A DNA stretch of 64,000 bases. Source: Clostridium sp. NkU-1. GTDB taxonomy: Bacteria > Bacillota_A > Clostridia > Lachnospirales > Lachnospiraceae. The translations under genes were made by a program, and so were the position numbers. Location of the stretch: contig BBDR01000004.1 of the NCBI GenBank assembly GCA_001312405.1, forward strand, positions 313,771 through 377,770, in the 5' to 3' direction. Each line of letters begins with the position of its first letter. Within the stretch, counting starts at the first letter, position 1. The notes below the pieces were generated by a model. It was given only the letters and a program-made list of their open reading frames with translations. It was not told where the DNA came from and ran no database searches. Below are positions 8,990 through 19,463 of the stretch, piece by piece.

Positions 8990-9075
8990 AGTTATTTTTG
9001 CTGAGATTATCCAGCTTTGGTTTGCATATTGCACAGAAACCTGTATATCATCAATTTCAATTATACAAAATTCGG

Positions 9076-10308
9076 CTATCTGTTCTCTGCCAGAAATTTC
9101 CTCCATCGTGGAACACATATCAAGCTTCCCAGGATTCCCACGACCGCTACCATGCATAAAAACTTCAGGATAAAGGACCAGCCCGCGGAATCCGCCAGAG
9201 CTTCCAGCCCATAGACGGCCAGGCTGCTTCCTATATAGACCGTGGAATTGAGCAGGCCGGAGATGGTGGATACCTTGCCGAAACGGATAAAATAGGAAGG
9301 GATAAAGCTGACCAGCATCACGTTGATGCCCATCATACAGGAGGTTGTCACAGCAAAGAAAACCAGGGATAAAACCAGGGATACCCCTTCAAAAATTATC
9401 AAAAAGAGAATTGAAAAGAATGAGATCACAAACAGGATCGCCGTAGTTTCCAATTCATTTTTCTTCCCTTTCCGGTAAATCAGATTGGCAAAGTATACGC
9501 CAAACAGGTTGATAAACGGGAGAAAGGCGGTGGCAAAGATGGCAATAAAGGTTCCTACCTCATAGGTATTGGAAAGGTAGGAGGGAACCCAGCCGGTCAC
9601 CCCGTCCCGCAGGGCTCCCTGGATGGTCAGAAGAAAGCCGGCCAGAGACAGGAGCAGGATCAGGCTCCCTGTAACCCGGAAGGCCTGTGTATTGGTGCCG
9701 TACTGGTCCAGAGACTTCAGGTTTAAGCTGCGTGCCTTTTTTTGATATAATCCTTCCAGCCTGGTAAATCCTAATACCCAGAGAAGGGATACTGCCAGCA
9801 TAAAGCCGCCGGATACCAGAAATACCATCCTCCACCCGGAAACATAGATCAGAAAGGAACATAGGGGATAGATGAGGAATACGGCTGCCGGATAAGTGGT
9901 GGCAATATTGACACAGGCCGTTTTCTGTTCCTCTTCCGGAAGGTATTCCGAGAAGATGCGCAGCAGGGGGGACCAGGTCATGGACTGGGCGGCCCCGTTG
10001 ACGCACCAGACCGCTGTCATAGCTTCCGGCGAGGTAAGAAAGCACATGGAAAGGTTGGACAGGGAGGAAAGAAAGATCCCTGTGAAAATCATCCATTTGG
10101 GAGAAAAACGGTCCCCCAGAAACCCGCTGATAATCTGCCCCAGCCCATAAGTGATGAAAAAGCCGGTGCCCACCAGTCCGCAGGTGCGGTTTAAATAGCC
10201 CTCTGCAGCAATGATTTCCGACATGGAGGCAGTGTAGTTCTGCCGTCCGATATAGGTGGAAAAATAAGCGATCCAGCATAAAAGGAATAGGATACGATGC
10301 TTTTTCAT
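9076..10308 (-). CDS. MFS transporter, organophosphate:phosphate antiporter-like
   Basis: About 410 residues with roughly twelve hydrophobic segments, intact. The first helix contains AYFSTYIGRQNYTASM, and NGAAQSMTWSPLLRI matches the NG..QS..W.P..R pattern of the OPA family (GlpT, UhpT). Substrate is not determinable from sequence; an organophosphate or related anionic sugar ester would fit the neighbouring sulfatase and phosphodiesterase. Start at 10308 (MKKHRI) is chosen over an upstream in-frame ATG. It overlaps the ROK gene end by four bases, last gene of a minus-strand operon. Confidence 0.82.
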   Translation of the reverse strand: MKKHRILFLLCWIAYFSTYIGRQNYTASMSEIIAAEGYLNRTCGLVGTGFFITYGLGQIISGFLGDRFSPKWMIFTGIFLSSLSNLSMCFLTSPEAMTAVWCVNGAAQSMTWSPLLRIFSEYLPEEEQKTACVNIATTYPAAVFLIYPLCSFLIYVSGWRMVFLVSGGFMLAVSLLWVLGFTRLEGLYQKKARSLNLKSLDQYGTNTQAFRVTGSLILLLSLAGFLLTIQGALRDGVTGWVPSYLSNTYEVGTFIAIFATAFLPFINLFGVYFANLIYRKGKKNELETTAILFVISFFSILFLIIFEGVSLVLSLVFFAVTTSCMMGINVMLVSFIPSYFIRFGKVSTISGLLNSTVYIGSSLAVYGLEALADSAGWSFILKFLCMVAVVGILGSLICVPRWRKFLAENR

Positions 10309-11478
10309 TGCTCCTCCCCGGCGGTCCTGGTACAAATCTGCTTAAAATAAAATTCCCGGCTGGTGGCAATCAGACCCAGCACAGATGCCTTTTCTCCCAG
10401 CCTTGACGGGATGACAGGAACTGGGATAGCAGCGTGATCGTCAACGATTTTTTGTATCCTTGGGATCAGCTGTTCCTCAAAAGCCAGGTAGTCGCCGCCG
10501 ATGATCACCAGTTCGCAGTCAATGACGGACAAAAGGTTGCAGACTGCGCAGCCTAACTCCGTGCTGATACGGTCTACCAGGGCGGTCACCTGGGGATCCT
10601 GGACCTGGTAGCCTTTGATCATATCAGGGAAGGTGACGGACTCGCTTTGGCTGTCACTGTTAAGCTGCCTGAGTATGGAGTCAATGCAGATTCTGTTTTC
10701 CAGGGAAGTGTTATTTGAGGTAAGGCTTTCCGGGGTGATGCAAAAACCGATTTCACCTGCCGCCAGATGGTTTCCCTCGTGCAGCCTCCCGTTTAACAGG
10801 ATACCCGCACCCACGCCCTGGCCGCAGCTTATAAAGCTAAATGACTGCAGTCCTGGCCTCCGCCGCAGCACCATTCCCCCAGAACGGAAGCGTTGGCGCT
10901 GTTTTTATCAGGACAGGGACAGGAAAAGCCTCTGTAAGGCGTTCCTCTATCAGCCCCACGTTAAAATCCCCGTATTTGGAACTGACAATATAATTTTTAT
11001 CATTGTCATTGAGGATACCGGGAGCGGATACGGCAATAGCTGCCAGGTCCTGGTGGGTAATGCACTGGGAGGCCAACAGCATGGATACTGCATTGATGCA
11101 CATGGTGATCCAGGAACTCAAATCAGCGGTGGGGGTCTGCTGGATGGTAAACTGGTTGATGATGGCACCTCTTAAGTCGCTTAAGCAGAAATATGAATGC
11201 TGATATTGAAAATCCATCACAATAATATATTTAAAATTATCGCAGAAACGAAGAAGTGTCGGTTTTCTGCCGCCTCCGCTGGAACAAGCTCCTTCGCCGA
11301 TCTCTTTAATAATGCCGATTTGTAAAAGAGCTGCCACATTGTCGGCCATGGATGGCTTGCTCATGTTCAGCATGCGGGCCAATTGGGCCTTGGAAGTGTC
11401 ACCTTTCTGAAAAATGGCGTCCAGGATAGCCCTTTGATTAATTGTGCGGACATGGCTGAGATTTACTGTTTTTTTCAT
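10305..11478 (-). CDS. ROK family transcriptional regulator (two frameshifts)
   Basis: NagC/XylR-type repressor: N-terminal winged helix (residues about 8-70, with TSKAQLARMLNMSKPSMADN) followed by a ROK sugar-kinase-like domain with SFISCGQGVGAGILLNG and GEIGF. About 390 residues after repair. The frame breaks twice: one A missing in the run at 10902-10906 and one T missing at 10833-10835 (plus-strand coordinates); repaired, the joint reads ASVLGEWCCGGGQ. It lies between the sulfatase and the OPA transporter and probably controls this operon through the palindrome at 13020-13052. Confidence 0.85.
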
Positions 11479-11486
11479 ATGCGCTC

Positions 11487-12950
11487 CTATTTATGAGATA
11501 TGTTTGTCAGCTTAAACACCGGCTTTTTCCCCGGGATCAGGGAAATGCCGTCGGAATAGCCTTCCTCCCGGTCCTTTAAGGCTTCGATGAGACGGCTTCT
11601 CAGGCAGTCGATCCGTTCCCGGCAGCCGGGATCATGGATCAGGTCGCAAAGCTCCTTTGGGTCCTGATCCAGCCGGAAATAATGCTCTTCACCGGTCTGG
11701 CTGTACCAGATATATTTGTCCGTGGGGGTGACGATAAAGTGGTTTGATATTTCCCCGCCGCTGTGTTCGCCGTGTAAGTATTCCCTGTCAAAGCCGTTTT
11801 CTCCAAACAAAGAGGAGAAAAAGCTTTGCCCATCGGCCTCATCCGGAACAGGAAGGTTCAGGGAATCCAGGATGGTTGGCATGATGTCCCTTAATTCCAC
11901 CAGGTCCCTGGAAACCGGAATCTGGGTCCTGTCTGGAAACAGGTTCTTTCCCACACGAACGATCATGGGAATCCGGATGCTGCCCTGGTAAGGCTGTACT
12001 TTCCGGAACAGGCCGTGATCAAACAGCAGCTCTCCATGATCGGAGAGGAAGATCAGAATGCTGTCCTCTAAAAGTTCTTCCCTGTAAAGAGCCTGCAAAA
12101 GCCGCCCAATCTGGTGATCCATATGAGTAATGCAGGCATAGTAGCCGATCATGGCATCCTGCTTAAGCTTATCATTTTTTTGTTCCGTAAGGAGAGTCGT
12201 AAAGCCCTTCATAATCTTTTGCTTTATGGGAAAAATCCTCCCAGGTCCCCATTGCAGGAGGCGCCAGCTCCCTGCTCCGGTAGATGTCAAAATATTCCGA
12301 GGGAGCGTCTAAGGGGGATGGGGCCTTACGAAGGAGGTCATGAGGAAAAAGGGCAAGTCAGGATCCCGCTTTTCCAGGAAACGGATACTTTCTGTAACCG
12401 TCCAGTTGGTGGGATGGGACATGCTGTCATATACCCAGGGCGAAGCAATGAAGGAATTGCATTCCAGGCCGGTATCATTGACATCCGCTGCATTCCCGTA
12501 CCGGTCTTTCAGCCATTTTAAATAGCTGTCACCATAAAGCTGGTTTTGCCGGGTGGGAAGACTGGGCCTGCGGTAAAAGCCGATATATCCGTCGTGAAGG
12601 GTCAGGTTATGGAAGCCGCAGCGGCGAAGGGGCGGATGAACGTGAAGTTTTCCCACCGCTTCCGTATGATAGCCGTGGCGGGATAAAACCTGGGGAAGCA
12701 TGTGGGGATAATCCCAATCAATTCCGTCCTGATAGCCCACCCGGCCGTGGCGCTCCTGGCTCATTCCTGTAAACAGGGCGGCTCTGGAAGGGATGCAGCT
12801 TGGACAGGAAGCGTAGGCATTGGGGAAATAGGTGCCCTCTGCGGCCAGGGAATCCAGATACGGCGTCTGAACATCCGGGTGTCCTGCAACTCCCATACAG
12901 TCCCCTCGCATCTGGTCGCACATAATTAGAACAATATTCGGCTGTTTCAT
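11487..12950 (-). CDS. Cys-type sulfatase or phosphonate/phosphodiester hydrolase (two frameshifts)
   Basis: Alkaline-phosphatase-superfamily hydrolase with MKQPNIVLIMCDQMRGD (metal-binding Asp) and SCIPSRAALFTG, the formylglycine motif C-x-P-S-R with the Cys at residue 52. No signal peptide, so it acts in the cytoplasm. The later metal site is FLSDHGELLFDHGL. Activation needs a formylglycine-generating or anaerobic sulfatase-maturing enzyme, not seen here. Frame breaks: one base missing in the G5 run at 12313-12317 (plus strand) and one extra in T7 at 12175-12181; repaired length is about 488 residues. The same fold includes phosphonate monoester hydrolases, so the exact ester is open. Confidence 0.85.
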
Positions 12951-13019
12951 AAGCTCCTCCTGAAAATGAAATCTTATTTAGTACATTCCATGGAAAAAGA
13001 AAGTAAGGAATAATTACTA

Positions 13020-13061
13020 ATTTCATAAAGGTATTATACGCCATTATGAAATAAATGTAAA
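13020..13061 (-). promoter_or_regulatory. Minus-strand promoter with overlapping palindromic operator
   Basis: On the minus strand TTTACA (13061-13056) and TATAAT (13038-13033) are 17 bases apart. The perfect inverted repeat ATTTCATAA (13020-13028) / TTATGAAAT (13044-13052) places one half inside the spacer and one half at the start of transcription. A repressor there would block RNA polymerase. The ROK protein encoded in the controlled operon is the obvious candidate. Confidence 0.65.
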
Positions 13062-13165
13062 TATATTTTTAAAGCTTTGATAGTATAGTGGTGAAATGGT
13101 ACGAATAAAATCAATAATCAGAATGGAAAAGATACAAAATTTACAAAAAAACTTCAAATTTCCTA

Positions 13166-13194
13166 TTGACTTGATAAGGAAAACTTGCTAAGAT
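13166..13194 (+). promoter_or_regulatory. Promoter of the ABC importer operon
   Basis: TTGACT at 13166-13171 and TAAGAT at 13189-13194 with a 17-base spacer, 58 bases before the binding-protein start. Confidence 0.6.
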
Positions 13195-13251
13195 GATGCC
13201 ATCTACATAAAGTCCATGAAAACCTATCACCAAAAAGGAGGAGAATCAATC

Positions 13252-14565
13252 ATGAAGAAAAGAATTGGAGTTTTCGCGTTATCTTTAGGCCTGGTCTGTT
13301 CACTTTTGGCCGGCTGCGGTAAAAGCGAACCAGCACCTGACAAATCAACTGAGGAGACAGCCACTTCAACAGGGGAGACTGCTAAGGCAAAGGAAACCAA
13401 AGCAGAGGGGGACCAGGTCACCCTGGAGTTATATCTGCAGAAAACAAACGTAGTGGATGTTTTTCAGGAATTGACTACCCGTTTCGAAGAGCAGAACCCT
13501 GGAATCAAGATTGAGCTGACAAGTGTACCGGATCCGGAGACAGCTCTTGTTACAAGAATTGCTTCTAATGATTACCCGGACATTGTGACCATCTGGCCGG
13601 CGGAAAAATTTTACCGGGATCTGATGAGAGACGGAGCCCTGATGGATATTTCCGACCAGGCGTTCTTAAACGATGTGGCAGACGAAACAAGAGAGATTGC
13701 CAAATATGACGGCAAGGATTACGCACTTTCCATGACAATGAGCGCTTACGGCCTCATTGTTAATAATAAGCTGTTTGAGGATAACGGCATCGAGAAGCCG
13801 CAGACCTGGGAAGAGCTGATTGCAGCAGCCGAAGCATTCCAGGCAAAAGGGATCCAGCCTTTTGCATTTTACGACAAATCCACAGAGCAGCTGGGACAGA
13901 TGGCAGAGAGGCTTATTGGCGTGATCAACAACGACATTACTTCTCAATTTGAGAAAGTGGGAAAAAAAGAGACAACCTGGGAAAATGAAAAGGAGATGAA
14001 GGTACTGGCCGATGCCATGCTAAAGCTTCGCCAATACGGACAGAAGGATACCCTGGGAGCAGGCTATGAGGATGCGTTCAACGATATCGCCACAGAAAAG
14101 GCAGCCATGATCTTTTATGGAAGCTGGGGCATTCAGACGATCCTTAACTTAAATCCGAATCTGGATATTGAAATGATAACCATCCCCAATCCTACGGGAG
14201 AAGCCAGCAAGATTCCTGCCAGCATTGATACGGCGCTTTCCATTACAGAAAGCTGCAAGAACAAGGAGGCAGCCCTTAAGTTCCTGGAATTCATGGGCTC
14301 CAAAGAGACCGCACAGTATTATGCAGACACGGAGAAGAATCCATCTGTTATCAAGACCGTAGATTACAAGCGCCCGCAGCTTCAGACCATGAGCGAGAAG
14401 CTGAAAGCAGGAGATATGTTCTTCAGCCCATCCGTATATTGGCCGGCAGGCTTTCGCAAGAGCTGGGAAGCTCCCCTGCAGCAGATGATCCTTTCCAAGG
14501 ATGTGGATGCGTTTTTAAAGGACAGTGATTCTATCAGTATCGAGTATTTTGCAAATGAACAATAA
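13252..14565 (+). CDS. ABC sugar-type substrate-binding lipoprotein
   Basis: Family 1 solute-binding protein (about 437 residues). Start at 13252 behind AAAAGGAGGAG; the signal peptide ends in a lipobox with LLAGCGKS, so it is a lipoprotein at the outer membrane face. It resembles UgpB/MalE-like proteins: FEEQNPGIKIELTSVPDPE, then GIEKPQTWEELIAAAEAF and AAMIFYGSWG. The substrate is unknown. First gene of an operon with two permeases, a phosphodiesterase and a metallo-hydrolase; no ATPase gene is in the operon, so a shared MsmK/UgpC-type ATPase must serve it. Confidence 0.9.
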   Translation: MKKRIGVFALSLGLVCSLLAGCGKSEPAPDKSTEETATSTGETAKAKETKAEGDQVTLELYLQKTNVVDVFQELTTRFEEQNPGIKIELTSVPDPETALVTRIASNDYPDIVTIWPAEKFYRDLMRDGALMDISDQAFLNDVADETREIAKYDGKDYALSMTMSAYGLIVNNKLFEDNGIEKPQTWEELIAAAEAFQAKGIQPFAFYDKSTEQLGQMAERLIGVINNDITSQFEKVGKKETTWENEKEMKVLADAMLKLRQYGQKDTLGAGYEDAFNDIATEKAAMIFYGSWGIQTILNLNPNLDIEMITIPNPTGEASKIPASIDTALSITESCKNKEAALKFLEFMGSKETAQYYADTEKNPSVIKTVDYKRPQLQTMSEKLKAGDMFFSPSVYWPAGFRKSWEAPLQQMILSKDVDAFLKDSDSISIEYFANEQ

Positions 14566-14670
14566 GCAGCCGTAATCTGTATTGGTGCCGGTATGTGCTA
14601 TGTGATGCGGCTGCCGTTTCCCGGTAACTCCTATTAACGGTGGCCGCACTCTGATAGAGGGAGACAGAAA

Positions 14671-15565
14671 ATGAACAGCCAAAACAAAAGGATGACGTTT
14701 TATAAAAAAACAGTCCATTATTTTGAGCCTATTTGCAATTCCGCAGGCAATTGTCTATGTGATCTTTTTTATTGCCCCGATCATTGGCGGAATCATTTAC
14801 AGCTTCACTGATTATAACGGAATCAACAAAAAGCTGAACTTTGTGGGGCTTGAGAACTACCGGGCAGTATTCAGTAATTCCCGTTTCTTGAAAACCGTAA
14901 TGTTCAATGTAAAGTACAGCGCTCTCCTGGTTATATTCATCGTGTCTTTAAGCCTGATACTTGCAATTATCTTAAACAGCAGCCTACAGGGCAAGACCGT
15001 GTTCCGTTCTGTGTTCTTCTTTCCGGCAGTGCTTCCGCTGCTTACCATGGGACTGGTGTTTAACAGCATTATCACAAAGGGCCTGCCCCAGCTTGGTGCA
15101 AACCTTGGCTTTGAAAGCTGGGAGATCAGCCTTTTGTCAAAGCCGGATACCGCCATGTATGCCATCCTGTTCGTAGCCATATGGCAGGGCCTGGCCATTC
15201 CCACGGTACTGTTTCTTGCAGGGCTTCAGACCGTTCCCAGGGAGTTGGAGGAATCTGCAAGCCTGGATGGGGCTACAGCATGGAATAAATTCCGGTTTAT
15301 CACCCTGCCGTTTCTGGTTCCAACCATTACCATGGTATTTGTGCTGACCTTAAAGCAGGGGCTCATGGTATTTGACCTGATTATGTCCATGACCCAGGGG
15401 GGGCCGGCAGGATCCACGGAAAGCATGGCAATGCTGATCTATAACCATGGCTTTGTGGAACGCCGCCTTAGTGTGGCCATGGCAGAGGCCCTGATACTGG
15501 CAGTGATCGTCTGCACCGTTTCATTTATCCAGATTGTCTGGTCCAACAGGAAGCGCATCTATTAG
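14671..15565 (+). CDS. ABC sugar-type permease 1 (frameshifted)
   Basis: MalF/UgpA-type permease with about six membrane segments. Coupling motif EESASLDGATAWNKFRFITL is visible. The start at 14671 (MNSQNKRMTFYKK) lies behind AGAGGGAGA; the frame is then broken by an A7 run at 14704-14710 and continues with QSIILSLFAIPQAIVY if one A is removed. Full length about 297 residues. Located 106 bases after the binding protein and 12 bases before permease 2. Confidence 0.88.
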
Positions 15566-15576
15566 GAGGGTATGGC

Positions 15577-16410
15577 ATGAACCAACGTAAAATACTAAAT
15601 GCAGTGAAGTACGGGATCCTGGTGTCAGGCTCTGTCCTGATTTTCCTTCCGATGATCCTGGTGGTAATGACTGCTTTTAAGTCAAATCTTCAGATCGCGG
15701 AAAGCTGGTTTTCCATTCCGGTTCCGCTGTACCTGGATAATTTTAAAACCCTGTTTGCAAAAAATGAGCTGAAATATGCGTTCTTAAACTCTGTTGTGAT
15801 TGCAGGCGTTTTCCTGTTTATCAGTACGGTAACATTGCCGCTGACAGCCTACGGTGTATCCCGGACCATGGCTAATAACCGTTTTCTCCGGTTTTTTTAC
15901 TACTTTTTGATTATCGGTCTCTTTGTCCCCTTCCAGGCGAAAATGATTCCTTTAATCATGATCGCCAGCAAGCTGGGAATGATGAACGTGCCGGGAATTA
16001 TCGTGCTGTACATCGCCGGTTCTACCTGTGAGGGCGTATTCCTGTGCGCCGGTTATCTTCAGTCTATCCCGCCGGACATGGAGGAAGCTGCCTATATAGA
16101 CGGAGCAGGCTTTTTCGGAACCTACAGCAAGGTAATTCTGCCCCTTATGAAGCCAATCCTTGCCACGGTGGCAATCCAGAATGCGCTGTGGGTATGGAAT
16201 GATTTCCAGTTACCCCTGCTGGTGCTCAATAAATCGTCCAGGTTTTGGACGCTGATCCTTTATGTATATAACTTTAAAACAGCATATCAGACGGATTTTG
16301 GTTTGATTTTTGCCTCATTCCTGATCTCCATGCTGCCAATCATGATATTCTATATTCTGATGCAGAAGCAGATTATCGGAGGCTTGACAGCAGGGGCTGT
16401 GAAAGGATAA
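15577..16410 (+). CDS. ABC sugar-type permease 2
   Basis: MalG/UgpE-type permease, 277 residues, intact, six membrane segments. The coupling motif is EEAAYIDGAGFFGTYSKVIL, and the protein ends MQKQIIGGLTAGAVKG, the usual end of this family. It starts behind AGGAGGG at 15577, close to permease 1, and pairs with it in the importer. Confidence 0.92.
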   Translation: MNQRKILNAVKYGILVSGSVLIFLPMILVVMTAFKSNLQIAESWFSIPVPLYLDNFKTLFAKNELKYAFLNSVVIAGVFLFISTVTLPLTAYGVSRTMANNRFLRFFYYFLIIGLFVPFQAKMIPLIMIASKLGMMNVPGIIVLYIAGSTCEGVFLCAGYLQSIPPDMEEAAYIDGAGFFGTYSKVILPLMKPILATVAIQNALWVWNDFQLPLLVLNKSSRFWTLILYVYNFKTAYQTDFGLIFASFLISMLPIMIFYILMQKQIIGGLTAGAVKG

Positions 16411-16423
16411 AAAAGGAGTTGCG

Positions 16424-17733
16424 ATGAAAAAAAAGAAGCTGATTTTGGTATCCTTTGATGCCTTGTCCTGTACGGATTTAGAATATGTAAAACCTTGCCT
16501 CATTTTTCCAGGATCATGAAAGAGGGAGCTTATTGCACTCATGTGCATTCCGTGTACCCATCCCTTACGTTTCCCAGCCATGCCAGCATTGCCACAGGCT
16601 GCCGTCCTTCCTCCCACGGAATCGTGAACAATTATGTGCTGGAGCCTTTTGCCCGGATTCATAAATGGAATTTTTACGCCTCCAGCTTAAAGCGCAGGGC
16701 CATATGGGACTATGCTGCAGAGAACGGAAAACGGGTGATGAGCATGTCCTGGCCGGTCAGTGCAGGAGCGAAAATGTCCTATTCCATGCCGGAAATGTCT
16801 CCGGTCAAGCCCAAGGTCTGGAATATGGACAGCTTTATGAGCCAGATGAAAGTGCTCTGCAAGTACGGGACTCCACGCTTTGCCATGAGGACGCTTTTGT
16901 CAGACAGGGAACTTCCCAAGGCATGGTTTCTTGGAAAACAGCCCAATCTGGATATGTCCATGATGGACCGATTCCTGGACGCTGTGAACCGGTATGATTT
17001 TGATATTGCCATGCTTCATATTTATGGCCTGGACGATGCCAAGCATACCTACGGGATCTATTCCAGAAAATGCCAGTATTATCTGAAGGAGTACGACAGA
17101 TTTGTGGGGCAGCTCATGGATTATGCAAAGCAGTGCAGTGATGAGGATGTGACGCTCCTGTTCACAGGTGACCATTCCCAAAAGCAGGTGTCCTATGCCA
17201 TTCACGGTAACATGGTTCTGGAACGTCTGGGCTGCTGCACTTATGAAAATCAAAGACTTACCAGCTACAGGGCTTACTTAGACTCCGGCGACGGAATGGC
17301 TTATATCTACATAAAGGGCGGCGACAGAGAGGCTGTAACCGCCAGGATAAAGGAAGCCTTTGCCGCAAACAGGGGGGTAAGCCGGGTAATGGAGAAAAAG
17401 GATTTTGAGAATCTGGGCTGCGGCAAAGAAGCGGATCTGGTTCTTGAAGCAAAGGATGGCTATTACTTTGAGTCCGGATATGAAGAAGCTGCGGATGAGG
17501 AAGGGATCGTGGACAGCCATTACCAGGGGGTACACGGGTATCTTCCCGATGGAGCCGATTACCAGACCATGATGTTTGCATGGGGAGAAGACGTGGCACC
17601 TGTCCGGGTGGAGACCATGGGAATCATTGATATTCTGCCTTCGGTCTGCCAATGGCTGGATATGAAAACTGATCCGGTGGATGGAACCGCCAGGACGCAG
17701 ATGTGGAAAAAAAGAACGGGGGGAGATTCCTGA
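16424..17733 (+). CDS. Type I phosphodiesterase/nucleotide pyrophosphatase family protein (frameshifted)
   Basis: Alkaline-phosphatase-superfamily enzyme. Starts MKKKKLILVSFDALS with the first metal Asp; the catalytic region reads YPSLTFPSHASIATGCRPSSHGI, with Thr as nucleophile as in ENPP-type enzymes. Later metal residues are in HIYGLDDAKHTYG and TGDHSQ. No signal peptide, so cytoplasmic. The frame breaks after residue 23 because one A is missing at 16489-16492; repaired, it reads VKTLPHFSRIMKEG. About 436 residues. Its stop overlaps the next start. Substrate unknown; a phosphodiester or pyrophosphate imported by the adjacent transporter is a guess. Confidence 0.82.
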
Positions 17734-18569
17734 TGGAGATCCGGTATTTAGGTACAGGAGCGGCGGAAGGGATTCCCGCCGTTTTCTGCCAGTGCGAAAC
17801 CTGCAGGAGGGCATCAAAGCAGAAAGGGAAGGACATCCGTACCAGGTCCAGCGCCCTTATTAATGGCAAGCTTCTCCTGGATATTTCTCCTGACCTGTAT
17901 TTCCACAAGCTTCGTTATGAGCTGGATTTGTGGAAGGTAAAAGCAGTCTGCGTCACTCACTCCCACAGCGACCATTTTGACGGCGAAGAACTGACACGCC
18001 GCAGCAGCGCCAATTACTGCTGCATCCGTGATGAGAAACCATTGGCAGTCTATGGAAACTCCAAGGTCCGCCGCATGGGCAGGGAAAGCTTTAAGGAGGA
18101 ATTCGGAAAGGAGGAGGATCCGTCCGTGGTATTTCTTCCTGCCCAGCCGTTTACGGAAATCAGGGTTGAGGAACTGACGGTCATTCCCATTCCGGCAAAC
18201 CATGATCCCAGGGAAATGTGCTTTATTTATCTGATAGAAGAGGGAGAAACCAGGATCCTCTATGCCAATGACACAGGTCTTTTGGGACCAGAAGCTTATG
18301 ATTTCCTGAAAGGAAAGAGGCTTTCTCTTGTCAGCCTGGATTGTACCTTCGGTGACAGCAAATATCACGGCGGTTTTCATATGGGAATAGAAGAAAATCT
18401 TGCTGTTGTAAAATCTTTGGAGGAAGCAGGCTGTCTGGCCCCCTCCACCGTGATCGCTGCAACCCATTTTTCCCATAACTGCAATATGAGCCATCAGGAG
18501 CTGGAACAAAGGCTTGGGGAAGCGGGAATCCGGGCGGCCTGGGACGGGATGGAGCTTAAATGGGAATAA
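17733..18569 (+). CDS. PhnP-like metallo-beta-lactamase fold hydrolase
   Basis: 278 residues, intact, starting at ATG 17733 behind GGGGGAGA and sharing a base with the previous stop. It has a CQCETCRRA zinc-type cysteine segment near residue 20, as in PhnP, then the metal motif THSHSDHFDG and the later His residues in NHDPRE and THFSHNC. PhnP is a phosphodiesterase for cyclic ribose phosphate in the phosphonate pathway; the exact substrate here is unknown. Translational coupling to the phosphodiesterase supports joint work on phosphoesters. Confidence 0.82.
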   Translation: MEIRYLGTGAAEGIPAVFCQCETCRRASKQKGKDIRTRSSALINGKLLLDISPDLYFHKLRYELDLWKVKAVCVTHSHSDHFDGEELTRRSSANYCCIRDEKPLAVYGNSKVRRMGRESFKEEFGKEEDPSVVFLPAQPFTEIRVEELTVIPIPANHDPREMCFIYLIEEGETRILYANDTGLLGPEAYDFLKGKRLSLVSLDCTFGDSKYHGGFHMGIEENLAVVKSLEEAGCLAPSTVIAATHFSHNCNMSHQELEQRLGEAGIRAAWDGMELKWE

Positions 18570-18610
18570 TCGTAAATATATGATTTCATATATAGGAAGG
18601 GGGAATATTG

Positions 18611-19299
18611 ATGCCTAACGGGGATATATTTGAAAGCATAAATCTGGTATCTGTGCTGACGCGTCTGACCCTTGCGGTAATGCTGGGAGGAATTCTTGGA
18701 TTTGAGCGGGGAAGAAAGCGCAGGCCCGCAGGCCTGCGTACCTATATGATCGTCTGCCTGGCATCGGCCTGGTGATGATCACGGGAGAGTACCTGGTGGA
18801 GCGCTACCAGACCGGCGATCCGGCTCGTCTGGGCGCCCAGGTGATCAGCGGGATCGGCTTTCTGGGTGCAGGCACCATCATCATTACCTCCAAGCAGGTC
18901 AAGGGACTGACCACCGCTGCAGGACTTTGGGCGTCAGCCTGCCTTGGCCTTGCAGTAGGGGCCGGCTTTTATATGGGTTCTGTGCTGACCGGTATATTCC
19001 TGCTGCTCATCATGTCCCTGATGCAAAAAATCGACCGTTACTTATGCCTGCGCTCCAACCACATCCATTTCTTTGCAGAGTTTAAAACTATGGAGTCCAT
19101 GGGGAATTTTATCCAGCAGCTCCGGGAAATGGGCTGCCAGCTGGATGATCTGGAAGTTAACTCCAGAGAAGGCTATACGGACTATGTGGGCGCCACCTTT
19201 TGGGTGAAGATGGATATGCCGGTGAATCATATAGAAGCGATTCAGAAAATGAGCGGAATAAAAGGGGTGAAATATCTGGAGGAGCTGGAATATATGTGA
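18611..19299 (+). CDS. MgtC/SapB family protein (frameshifted)
   Basis: Membrane protein of the MgtC family, N-terminal four-helix domain with TRLTLAVMLGGILGFERGRKRR and RPAGLRTYMIVCLAS, then GISGIGFLGAG-like GFLGAGTIIITS, then a C-terminal ACT-like soluble domain. The frame breaks near 18768 where one C appears missing; repaired, it reads CLASALVMITGEYLVERY. Total about 230 residues. MgtC links to magnesium and virulence-related physiology; the role here is unknown. Behind GGAAGGGGG, 41 bases after the metallo-hydrolase. Confidence 0.85.
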
Positions 19300-19399
19300 G
19301 ATGGGAAGCTCTGGCCCGCCATTGCCAGAAATGCTGCGGGGAATGCAATAAGAGAATATTGCAAGCGTAAAAGGTAAATATTATAAAATAGTAAAAAGA

Positions 19400-19463
19400 A
19401 AGCACCTTTTTGGGAAAAGATAAGGATTGTGCGATCCTCTTAACTTAAAAAGGCGCTTATTTT
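19400..19463 (+). terminator. Terminator-like long inverted repeat after mgtC
   Basis: AAGCACCTTTTT (19400-19411) and AAAAAGGCGCTT (19447-19458) are complementary except for one G-T pair, enclosing a 35-base loop, followed by a T-rich stretch. Confidence 0.55.

Noticed and set aside
8898..9214. Small plus-strand frames next to efp
   Set aside because: They lie against the tail of the minus-strand transporter gene and over terminators; no binding site; treated as shadows.
17681..17863. C-terminal extension of the phosphodiesterase if the A7 at 17706 were A6
   Set aside because: The extended frame overlaps the metallo-hydrolase start and carries no domain; the normal stop with ATG overlap is better.
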